From Crossaster papposus (lineage: Eukaryota > Echinodermata > Asteroidea > Velatida > Solasteridae): a DNA stretch of 64,000 nt. Shown piece after piece: positions 20,801 through 32,800 of this stretch (within the stretch, counting starts at the first letter, position 1; every line of letters begins with the position of its first letter). Both the position numbers and the translations under genes were made by a program. Where the stretch lies: positions 186,001 to 250,000 of the forward strand of contig JBAIAA010000507.1 in the NCBI GenBank assembly GCA_037893245.1. Direction: 5' to 3'. The notes under the pieces were generated by a model. That model was not told the DNA's origin and did not search any database. It worked only from the letters and a program-made list of their open reading frames with translations.

Positions 20801-23800
20801 AGGGAAATCAGTAGCTCATTACAAGTTATAGAGAATAACGATGACTATAAATTCCACAACACATAACCACGGCGCGAATGCTTCCGATGAAACAGAACGA
20901 AGTAAAAAGTGTGCTGATATTTGTGTTTTTTTGTGACATTAGTGCGTAAAAGCCAATGACCCAATTTGTCGCCCCGCCCTACCAGGACAATAGCGGGGAT
21001 TGGCCAAGGGTTGAACAATTGTGACCGGCTCTACAAAAAGGGGTATTATGTCGCAAATAATAGAAATTGAGTTATATACATCGTTGAAAAGCCCACAACA
21101 TAAGCTTTCATTTGGTATATCTCTATAGCCACTCTATTATTGTGGAGATACATGTATGACGTGTCTACATATTGATTACTTCCTTGCAGTTCAAATTACA
21201 CAACTGAGAAAATGGGCTTTGAAATAGCCGGCTCTGTTGTACTACAACAGAAATCAATATTTCTTTGAATGAAAACTGAAACTGTAGGTATACATGATAT
21301 AGTGCACAGCGCGACTTAATACCGGGACAATAGCATGGATTGGCCAGGTGTTGTACAATTTGTCTATCGCTTTGCAGCCAATAAAATTTGAGTGAACCAC
21401 CGAACATTCATATATTCATGTTGTTAAAAAAAATAAGCTTTTTTTTCTACTAAAAATACATACGGTACTCCATCCTGTACACACTGTGAGGCTCGAAGAC
21501 GTGAAAACTATTGTTAGAACGAAAAACGTAAAAAGTAAACAATAGGCTCCATTATCACTTTTTGTAATACGGGAAAAGGGACCTACTTACATACTTTTCA
21601 CGTTTTTCGTTCCAACAACAGGTTTTCACTCTTCTGGTCTCACAGTGATATGTACTGTACAATTACAATAAAAACTGGCACGCAATTCCACAAGGTTGCT
21701 ATGGCGCCAGTTTTTATTGTAATTGATCACTCAACCATAATAAAGTTTAAGTCTTGACTTTTTGGGTTGTATGTTCTATTAAAATGTAAATACGAAATAG
21801 AATAGTCAGGCCTCGAAATAGTACTAGCCCGGCGTACAAAGTCTAGCGAAAATTGCTCCGGGCTACCCAGACCCACTTTCTTGGTTGCCCGGTGTGCTAG
21901 TGAAAAATTCAGTAACCTACCTGTAAAGGTTTAGATTAAAATACATGTTAAAATGTCTTTTTGTGTATTAAAAAACCCTAACGCTCCTCAATCCTCAAAA
22001 ATCCTCATTGCAGTTTTGGAGGATTTTTGAGGATTGAGGCTGTATGGGGTTTTAAAAAAATGAGGATTTTTGAGGATTGAGGCACAATGTTCTTGTTGTT
22101 TCACAATGTTTCAAGTGTGGAGGATTTTTGAGGATTGAGGCACAATGGGGTTTTCAAAAAATGAGGATTTTGGAGGAATGAGGCTGTGGGGTTTTCAAAA
22201 AATCATAATGAGGATTTTGGAGGATTGACTTTTTTTCAATTCCCAGATTCCTCATTGCAGTTTTGGAGGATTAAAAAAAATGAGGATTTTGGAGAATTGA
22301 GGCACATGATGTTGTTTTAAGTGTGGAGGATTTTTGAGGATTGAGGCTAGATGGGGTTTTTAAAAAATGAGGTTTTTAAAAAAATGAGGATTTTGGAGGA
22401 TTGAGGGTGGTTGCTAGCAAAAAGGGCCTAGGGGGTTAGGGTTAATTAAAAATTAAATAAATATCGGATCAAAATAAACCAAGTATAAACTGTCTTTTGT
22501 TTGTGTTTTTCGGCTTGATTATCGATAGCCTTGGAGCGCTCGATCCACGCGTGCATGCAGTGCACTGCGATCTCACGAACAGAGTAGACTGGTGGGCTTC
22601 AGTGAGATTAGTATAGTATAAACTACGGCGCAGGGTACCGCACATGTGCACTACATGTAAGGCCGTGCCGAGTACCCGGGTACCCGTAACCCGACCGCTG
22701 ATTGCGGGTACCCGGCTCCAATTTATCGATTTTATTACCCGAAACTGCCTTTGTAAATGTTGACACATTATTTCAGAAAGGCAAGCGTCTTTTATGTTCA
22801 TTGCGTGCCGATAAATTGTTAGAAAACATCTGAGTAAAACGTCTTGTGACCGACAATTTCCCGATGTCTAGATAGCAGCCTAACGGATGATTGTGCTTTC
22901 TTTGTAGTCATTGTGATAAAAAAATGCCTTTGAAGTCTATTTACTGACAATTCTGACAGCTGCTATAACTTGTGGCTGACATTGTATCAGTGTTTTGTTA
23001 CAGTTGTCCCTTGAGTAAGTTTGTCCGAGGTTTACTTTTTGGAAAATGTGCTGAATTAATTCACGATCCCATGGACCGGTACCTGGAATGTGGTTTTGAA
23101 ACCTGATACTGCAGGAGAGGTATTTGGTTCTATTGTATCAACTCTGCGGCCAGCTGGGCAGATCTGTGGTCGGCTTTTTTGCTACATTTCGTGTGGGCTC
23201 ACTCAAATGATTTAGTTCATTGAACCTTATTTATTTTGGAAAAAGACGTGCCACTGTAGACTTGCAATTATGGGGAGCGGCAAGTCAATTCATTTACAAA
23301 CATTTATTACAAGCTGAGAGTAAACTCCACGCAACACGGGATCGCTGTTGACAATCTGGCTCTGAAAACCGCGCACTTAACTTATCTTGTTTGGTTTTTT
23401 TCACTGGACCGCCAGACTACTTAGAAAAAGGTTCTGACTAGACCGCCGCTGTTTTGAGTGACTATAATTTGTTTGCGGTCGAACCCTGAGTTGCAAAGTA
23501 GGCCCGTGCATTTGTTTAGTTGCGGAATGCAGGGGAAGTAAGCACGCCATGCCAGCGCGGCAGTCGCGCTGCAGCTTGCTAGTGGAGTGAGCGGGGATGT
23601 ACATGCACGTGCCGACGCGGTGTATACTTCCGGGTTTTTGTTATGATTCTAATAATAGTCACGGGTACCCGGGTACCCGACCGTGACGGGAATAGGGTAT
23701 CCGGGTCCCGTACTACCCGTAAACGCACACCCTTAACTACATGTATTCTCTTTCACATCTTTAAGCCTTTCTTACCATAACGGCCCACTGCGTAGCTGTA

Positions 23801-26800
23801 TAGTACATGAGCATTCTGCCGTGTCACTAGTAGTAGCGTCTGATAAAGAGTCTGTTCAGAACAGCGCCCTCTGTGTACGTGACTAGAGAAGTACGTACAT
23901 TTACGTGCGCGCACCGAACGAATGGTTTTGTGCATTGTGCATACGGGCTAGCAAAAATGTAAACGGGCTAGTAAAATCTGCAGTTTGCTAGCCCGGTGGG
24001 CTACCCAAGAAAAAAGTTAGCGCAATTAAAGGCCTGATAGTGGAGCTGTGTGCAGAACAGTGTACTTGAGTACCTAACCGTTGATTTCAAGGGAGGGGGG
24101 GGAGTGAGGTGGGGTGGGGTGGGGGAGTGAGGTGGGGTGGGGTGGGGGAGTGAGGTGGGGTGGGGTGGGGGAGTGAGGTGGGGTGGGGTGGGGGAGTGAG
24201 GTGGGGTGGGGTGGGGGAGTGAGGTGGGGTAAGGAGTGGGGGAGGGTAGTGGGGAGTGGGGGAGGGGAGTGGGGGACAATTGGTTCTCTTACTTTCTGAA
24301 ACACTTTTCGATATTGTTTCTTCATCACAGCTGTTGGTGTTGGTTCATTGGCCTTTCATATGACTCTACTGTATGAAACACAGGTAAGGGGAGGGTGTAG
24401 ACCTGATGCATGGAAATAATAATAAAAACAAAACCTCACATTTGGCTAGAACCCCTCACATTTGAATAGAACCCCTCACATTTGGCTAGAACCACTCACG
24501 TTTAGCTAGAACCACTCGCATTTGGCTAGAACCACTCGCATTTGGCTAGAACCCCTCGCATTTGGCTAGAACCCCTCGCATTTGGCTAGAACCCCTCGCA
24601 TTTGGCTAGAACCCCTCGCATTTGGCTAGAACCCCTCACATTTGGCTAGAACCCCTCACATTTGGCTAGAACCCCTCACATATTGTCACCGTCACCACGA
24701 AGTAACACTGTCACGTGATACGCGCGACCCACTTCTGGCATTTTCACGAAGTAACACAAAGCCCATAGCTAATACACATGGACAGCGTCACTTAGTGAAA
24801 ACTCACAAATCAGATACGCCGTTTTCAAGTTGACGCTATCCGTGTGTATTAGCTATGGGCTTTGCGTTACTTCGTGTTAAACGCCATAAAGGGGTCGCAA
24901 TTCAGCCATGACATTAGTGTTACTTCGTGGTGACGGTGACGATATGACCAATTTGACTTACTAATACATGATCTCATATTTATGTGAATGATATGTTGTG
25001 AAGCGCTGTTAGTATATTATACCCACATAAGAAACAATAAGTGTTCTTGTTTTTCTGTCATGCAGTTGATGGATGAATTGTCTATGATCTATGCAGGCGC
25101 TCTCCTGGTGTATATGTTGTGAGTTCATTTTTATGTCCAACTTTCTCAGTCATTCAATTACACAAAAGTGCAACTATTTTTAAGCACTTGTTTCAATACG
25201 GAAATCGTTTAATTTCATTCCTAAAATATTGTTATTGGCGATGAATTTCTCCTTTGATTAGTGTGAAAAAGTGCTTGGTAGTTAAATTGGGGAAAGGGGG
25301 GGGGGGGGGGGGGGGGCTTTCGTTTTGGTTGGGTGTACACTATAGGAATGGGCATGATGTGATTTTGCATTCAAAACAGACATGGCTCAAAATCACATCC
25401 AAATGCTCCAAATTCACATCCTGGGTTAAGTCGGTTATGTCCAAAATCACATTTCACTGGATATTTTTTTCTAACGACTAATTAACCCAGGATGGAGAAT
25501 TTCATTGGAGCATTTAGATTTAATTTTGGAAAATGCCCATGTGTTAGTATAGCTGAAAGTTGCATGTACAAGCAACAATATTCACCCACAAATAAAGTTA
25601 AATGTCTTCGCCATTGTGTAACTTTGTATTCCGAAGACAAAAATGAAATACCTTTCAAAAAAAGAATGTCAACAATTTTAGCCCAAGTTTTGAATAATCA
25701 AATATTCGGTCATAACGCAGTTTCAAATATCAAATACTAAATTATTTGAGAAAAAATTGCCCTAAAAGGGAAAGCGAAACAATTAAATTGTCATAAATGA
25801 TTTTTCAGACCATCATTTTCGCATGACTGGTCAATATTACTTTGATGTTTCGCAACAGGTTAAATTTGTGGATGCAGACCTTTGCTAATATTTTGTAGCT
25901 AGGATTTGTGTCTGTTTTCCAATGCTATCGTTTTCCTTTGTCTCGTTTCCATAGTTACACCGACGACTACAAGCCCAACTACCACAATTTCCCGTTAGTA
26001 GTGTTCCTGCTCTTCTATGCAGTGTCCGTCACTTGTATTTATATAATAACAAAACAACCAATATTCCACCAGGTAACAGACCATTATCATATTTTTTTTG
26101 GTCAAATCAAAATTTAAGTTCCTTGAATATCTTTTTATTTTTTTATTTTTAATGAAAATGATAAAAATTAAAGGTAGGATACCCCATTGGTAATTGCTTG
26201 AATTATCAGGAATGGGTGGATTTGGGGGTTGTATTTTATAGTAAATATATTTAACTGACCTGTTTGAAGTTTTACCATCATGGATGCCGAGGAAAGCATG
26301 AAAAACGGCATTCGTTTTCAACCGGCGGTGTTGAGCAGTGATTCTTATGTTCTGGTCTTTTTCGTGATAGCCGTCCAGATCTGGCGATCGTGAATATATT
26401 TTATAAAATTCAATTTTTCGGAACAATTATATGATATCTAGCGCAATCATTTTGCTGGATGCCTACAATCATTATTTACTTTCAAATAAATAAGATATTT
26501 CTTTATATCTGCAAATGGTGTATCCTACCTTTAAGCACTGATTTGCAAGTTTTTGATTTATAATCACTTTGTGCAACTCAAATTCCATTTATCACAGAAA
26601 TTGTAGAAAGCTAAAAAAGAATAATATACCTCTTGTAACTATCCAAAAAGTAACCAACCAAGTTACACTGTATTGCTCAAAAGCTTACTGTCTAAATGGA
26701 AAAAGCGCGGCTCTTAAGAAACCACTCTAAAAAGAGTAAAATCCACTCTAAAAAAAGTAAATGTTCACTCTTTCATGGAGCCATATGAAGGACAGCTTTA

Positions 26801-29800
26801 AAATACTTCCATCTACAACAAATCAAAGAATTAAAGCAAAACCTCTAAAAGTTGTAGCTACTTTTGTTGTTGTGAGACATTAATTTTTCTGCCGGAAAAA
26901 CTTCACAGACTTTTGCTAATGAAATATGGTATTTTGCAGTAGCATAAAAAAGTTCAAAAATACCAATTATTTAATTTTGTGGCATCTGTAAATTGGGCAC
27001 AAAATGGCACTTTTGAATAAATCTTAGTTAGCAGTTAAGAATGTTGTTCAATGTCTACAAATTCTGACAAACCATAAATACCTCCTCCTCGCATTCCCAG
27101 CTAGAAGTTTGTCAAAAAATGATTTTCTTATTTTAGGACGCATTTCATAGGGTTCATTGTGCACCTCCAAATAAAATTGGAAAATCACGCTGAAATAAAT
27201 GTACTTTGTATTGGGTATAATCTCAAGATTAAATGAACTGGGATGTTTAGAGTTTGATATGATGGCCCTGAAGAGACATAACCTATCGTGAATATTTATG
27301 CGACGTTGTGAATATTTATGCGACGTTGTGAATATTTATGCGACGTTTTGAATATTTATGCGGCGTTGTGAATATTTATGCGACGTTGTGAATATTTATG
27401 GGATGTTGTGAATATTCATGCCGCGTTGTGAATATTTATGCCGCGTTGTGAATATTTATGCCGCGTTGTGAATATTTATGCCGCGTTGTGAATATTTATG
27501 CCGCGTTGTGAATATTTATGCCGCGTTGTGAATATTTATGCCGCGTTGTGAATATTTATGCCGCGTTGTGAATATTTATGCCGCGTTGTGAATATTTATG
27601 CCGCGTTGTGAATATTTATGCCGCGTTGTGAATATTTATGCCGCGTTGTGAATATTTATGCCGCGTTGTGAATATTTATGCCGCGTTGTGAATATTTATG
27701 CCGCGTTGTGAATATTTATGCCGCGTTGTGAATTTTTATGCCGCGTTGTGAATATTTGTTTGACGTTGTTTACGATCAGTCGTGAATATTTTTGCGACGT
27801 TTTGAAAATATTCACAACTAAATTCACGACTAGTTGCAACAAAATTAACGACGTCGCAAAATTATTTACAACGGTCACAGCAAAATTCACGACAAGTCGC
27901 GAAAAATATTAACTACCGGTTATGTTCCTTCAGGGTTACCATGGTTTGATGAAATTTCACTTATTGTGAAATTTGAATTAAAACTGTTTCTCTAGCAAGG
28001 TACTGGAGACGAAAAATCAAAGTGCGCCACGTTAGGGGCCGTGCTACATTAGGAAACATCAACAATGTACTTGACATACTTGGCCAACATGAATTTGGTG
28101 GTGTTCCTACTGGTACAGTAGTTGGCCTGTTATTTATATTTGTATTACATTGCTGCTTATTATTTTGTTGTTTTGTTTATTGGTTGTATTTTTGTGTAGG
28201 TTGCCTTTGCACTGCAAGTGGTGACTATAATGCTCAGGGGCATTTACCGGTACCGAATAAAGTAGGTTACACCTGTGTCTGGATAAATGGTGGATAAAAA
28301 ATAGGTCTAATTTCAAAAGCATTTTTTCCTTGAATGACAAAAAACTGAGATAGGTCAGATCGTGGTACGATCAACGGACTGACAAAATCTGTAATCGTGC
28401 GTGGTTAGGAGTGAATGAAACTCACAATTCTAATTATAATTATAATTATAACCCAACCACAAGTAAATTATAAGCCCATCACAAGTCGATCATAAACCAG
28501 TCACAAGTCAATCAAAAACCAGTCACAAGTCAATCATAAGCCGATCCCAAGTCAATCGTAAGCCGATCCCAAGTCAATCGTAAGCCGATCCCAAGTCAAT
28601 CATAACCTAATCACAAGTTTATTATAAATCAATCACAATTCAATCACAAGTCAATCATAAATAATGTTAGTTCTTAATAATGTTAGTTCTTATATAGCGC
28701 TTTAGACTCCCACAATGTGGGTGTATCAAAGCGCTTTACAACTATTACCCCTGTTCACCAGGAACGAGACCATTTCTGCAGCAGCTCAAGATCAGCGCTG
28801 TGGTCTCTACCTTCACAGGTACCCATTACTCCTGGGTGGAGAGAGGCAATTGTAGCAAAGTGTCTTGCCCAAGAACACGAGCACCATGTTCCCTGCCAGG
28901 GTTCGAACCCACGTGCCATCGTACAGGAGTCAAACACGGTAACCACTGGACCACAGTGCCCTACCAATCATAAACCAATCACAACAAGTCAATCACAAGT
29001 CATTCATAAACCAATCACAAGTCGATCATAAGCCAAATGCAGGTCTTACGCCAAGTGACGATGTCAAATAAAATGTGACTAGGCTTTGGGTTGTAAATGT
29101 ATTGTCATTGTGATTCCCTGTTTCTTTTGACCTGATTGACTTACATTGTATAATGATATGACTTTCATGCTTCAGTTAATTTATGAATGGTTTCTATTTT
29201 GACACATTTCTCACAGTAAACAATCTTGCTCGGGGACACTGCTTGTTTTTTCCATTGTGCTGTATTTGCTTGGGTTTTTGCTGTGGAATGTGGACAATGT
29301 ATTCTGTGCTTACTTAAGGTATGTGTACAGTAGGTCTAATGGTTATACATGTAATATTTCAATTTTGAAATGTGTCCAATTTCACTAGGTAAATTGATCA
29401 TTGAGGCTTTTTGATGATGAATTCAGTAATACATTCTTTGTGTGAAGTTACACAATTTGGATATTATGCACAATGCCGTTGAGTGACAGTGACATCGTTT
29501 TATTGACTGCTGCACCAATTTTATTGTCTAACTCATTTGTTGTCTTTAAAATAAATCCTGTGCCTGCCAAAATAATCCATCGTTTAGAGAGCTTACCAAT
29601 TCGTCCTTACCATGCAACATGAAGGAAGTTCGCTGGAATCCGCAAACTTTTTTATCAAAAGAGCCCTTGACAACGCCGACAGTTCATACAGCAAATCTGA
29701 AAACAAGAATATTCTGTTCTCTCCGCGTTCGGAACGCAATACCCAAATTCTGGTTAGGTCATTTACATATCAATGTAAACTGGAATTCCCGACCAAACCG

Positions 29801-32800
29801 CGATCGGAACGGTCACCTCCTTGGATCGGTTGGCTAATTGAAATATCAATGCACGCTCAAAGATACAGCCAAACCGCGATCGGAACGGCAAGCTCAAATA
29901 TAAACCCATGTAAATTGATAACCAAACTAGCTCAAACTAGCCCAAACTAGCCCAAACTAGCTGGAGAATGTTTTCTCAAAGTCGCCATTGTGTACTTTTG
30001 TGGTGTTATACCAAAAGGTATGAAACGTAATGAAAAAAAACTTTGTTCAATTCTAACAGGTACCTCAGGGCATTTCTACCCAGCCCATTTGATGGGATTC
30101 TACAGTTGCATGCTTGGTGGCATACCCTCATTGCTCTCGGCAGCCAGTGTCTATTCGCCTTTTGGTAGGGACTTTGATTTTCTCTTATTTTGCTATCTGT
30201 TTCCCCCCCCCCCTTGTATTAAAGGTAAGATACACCATTTCCAGATATCGAAACAAAATTACTACTGAATCGTGAGGAAATGTCTTACTTATTTGAAGTG
30301 TAAATAATAATTCTAGGCATCCAGCAAAATGATTGCGCTAGATATCTTGTAATTGTTCCGAGAAATCTGATTGAAAACTAATTGACGGCGATCGCAAAAA
30401 AACACAACAAAAACATAAGAACCACTGCCCGACGCCGGTTGAAAACGAAAGCCATTAATCTTGTTTTTGTGATTGTAAAACTTCAGACAGGTCAGTTAAA
30501 CAATATTTACTATAAAATACAACCCCCCCAAATCCACCCATTCACGATAATTCAAACAATTACCAATGGTGCATCCTACCTTTAAAGTGCTTATGGATTT
30601 TATTTAAAGGGGCGCTAGGCCCTGAAATCCCGAAAATTCATGTTTTGGATTGTTTATACTTATCCTATTTCAAACATCTGGTTGAATGAAAACCAACCTA
30701 ATGTCTTACCATTCCCTAGAAAAGATGAAAAAATTCCAATGGGAACACAACCTTAATCTTCAAGTTTTGTCCAAAAAAGGTCGATTGCAAAATAAACCAC
30801 ATGTATTTTTAAAAACAAATTTTGGTCTTTTCCCTAATATCCAGCTGTCATTGCCGTTACAAGTTCTTGAAACGGAACCCTCAAATCTGGGTAAGTTTGA
30901 TTGTTACTTTCTATATACCATCAAATCTGAGCGAAACCTAATGTAACATAATTATTTTTCCTGCTGTATTCACATACATGATAGATACACCATACAATTG
31001 TGTTTTATCACCATGGTTTTTCCTCACAAATGGCACACTTTGTCTACCTCAATATCACTAAGACACATTCGTGTGACTGATGTGTAAACCATTCAAAGCC
31101 TCCGATCTCATTCATCCAATTACTGGCCTCGTTGGGTGGCGAGAATTCTAAGGAAGCGATGAACTGTCTGTAATCAGAGCTGTATCGAGTCGAGTCAAGT
31201 TGAATCGAGTTGTTTCATTAGGTACACAGTTTTAGCCGAGCCGTAGCTTAAAGCTGAGCAGAGCTGAGCCGTAGTTTAGAGCCTAGCTGAGACGAGCCAC
31301 AGTTTAGAGCTAAGCCACAGTTTAGAGCTGAGCCACAGTTTAGATCCAAGCAGAGCCACAATTTTTAACCAAACCGAGCTGAGCCACAGTTTATATCCGA
31401 GCCGAGCTGCAGTTTAGAACCCAGCTTTGGAGCCGAGCCGAGCCGAGCCGAGGCAAGCCGCAGTTTAGAACTAAATAAATGAACACATGTTGGCATTTTT
31501 ATAATAAGAAATCGTGCAAAGCCAATGATGATACCATAAATTGGAAAAATGCGTTAAAATAACAATTCCGGTTCAAGGATAGTATTTTGCATGTTACAGA
31601 GTAGAGTCGAGTTGCCAAAATCTTGAATCGAGTTGAGTTTAGAGCCGAGACGAGCCACAGTTTATAGCCAAGTCACAAGTAATTTAAAGGTAGTATACAC
31701 CATTGGTAATTTGTTGAATTATCAGGAATGGGTGGATTTGGGGGGTTGTATTTTATAGTAAATATCGTTTAACTGACCTGTCCGAATTTTTACATTCATG
31801 GATGCCGAGAAAAGCATGAAAAACAGCGTTTGTTTTCCACCGGCGTCGAGCAGTTATTCTTATGTTATCTTTGTTTTTTCGCGCTTGCCGGACGGCGAGA
31901 ATGAATTTTGGTTTATACAATTCAATTTTTTGGAACAATTACAGGATATCTAGGGCCCTTATTTTGCTGGATGCCTACAATCATTATTTACTTTTAAATA
32001 AGTAAGATATTTCTTAATAATTCGGTAGTACAAATTTTCGATATCTGCAAATGGTGTATACTACCTTTAACACTAAATACATTTTTAATAAGAAATCTCT
32101 CAAAGCCAATGATAAAACTACAAATTGGAAAAATGTGGTAACAAAAATGTGTCCGGTTCCGGGATAGTATTTTGCACGTTACAGAGTAGAGTAGAGTAGA
32201 GTTGCCAAAGATCGTGACAGATAAAAGTCGGACTCATGTCGAGTCATTGACTCGAGTTATTACAACTCTATAAAACACTATTACAGAAACATTAGTCATA
32301 TCCGGTCCGCTCACTACTATCTGACAGAACGACAGAACAGTTGATCCATGCATTCGTTTTGTCTAGGCTAGATTATTGTAATTCACTCTTATATGGACTT
32401 CCAGCTTCCACCATCAATCACCTTCAAAGAATCCAGAACATTGCAGCCCGTATCCTGTCTCGCACAAAGAAGTTTGAGTATTACACCGGTCCTCAAGGCA
32501 CTACACTGGCTTCCCATTGAGCAACGCATAATATTCAAACTTCTTCTTATCACTTACCGGTCCATAAACGGATTAGCACCCCAATATACATGCAACAACT
32601 GATATCGACATACAAGCCTGTGCGCCAACTCCGCTCCAGTGACGCACACTTGCTTGTGGTTCCATCTTCTAGGTTGAAGGCTTATGGGGACAGAAGTTTT
32701 TCTGTTGCAGCCCTTCGTCTATGGAATAGTCTACCAATAGTCCTGAGATCACAACCTGGGCCCAATTTGCACCAAAATTTGCTTACCTCAAATTAGTTTT

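Larger units (their letters stand above)
21807..24036. mobile_element. Composite TIR element (CAGGCCT termini) containing a nested hAT
   Basis: Left end CAGGCCTCGAAATAG, right end AATTAAAGGCCTG, so short inverted ends. ATAGT flanks both (21802-21806 and 24037-24041). Both subterminal regions carry ACTAGCCCGG/GGGCTACCCA words in inverted arrangement. No transposase recognised. Superfamily not assigned. Confidence 0.5.
20184..24330. other. Copy A intron 2
   Basis: 4.1 kb, almost entirely repeats: a piggyBac MITE (20384-20585), a G run (about 20590-20630), a partial MITE (21020-21317), an outer TIR element (21807-24036) with a nested hAT (22658-23735) and a GAGGATTTT repeat, and a G-rich minisatellite (24093-24272). 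Confidence 0.85.
24384..25065. other. Copy A intron 3
   Basis: 682 bp, holding a 20-bp minisatellite and an adjoining inverted-repeat element. Confidence 0.85.
26073..28199. other. Copy A intron 5
   Basis: 2.1 kb. Contains a TTAA MITE and a 20-bp minisatellite; 26535-27280 shows no recognisable feature beyond short CTCTAAAAA repeats at about 26725-26760. Confidence 0.85.
28262..29216. other. Copy A intron 6
   Basis: 955 bp. A degenerate AATCACAAGTC-type array is split by a SINE. Confidence 0.85.

Noticed and set aside
28920..28965. Possible functional tRNA gene
   Set aside because: A and B boxes are present, but the sequence continues into a SINE body and tail shared with 56781 and 58067, and no full cloverleaf is evident.
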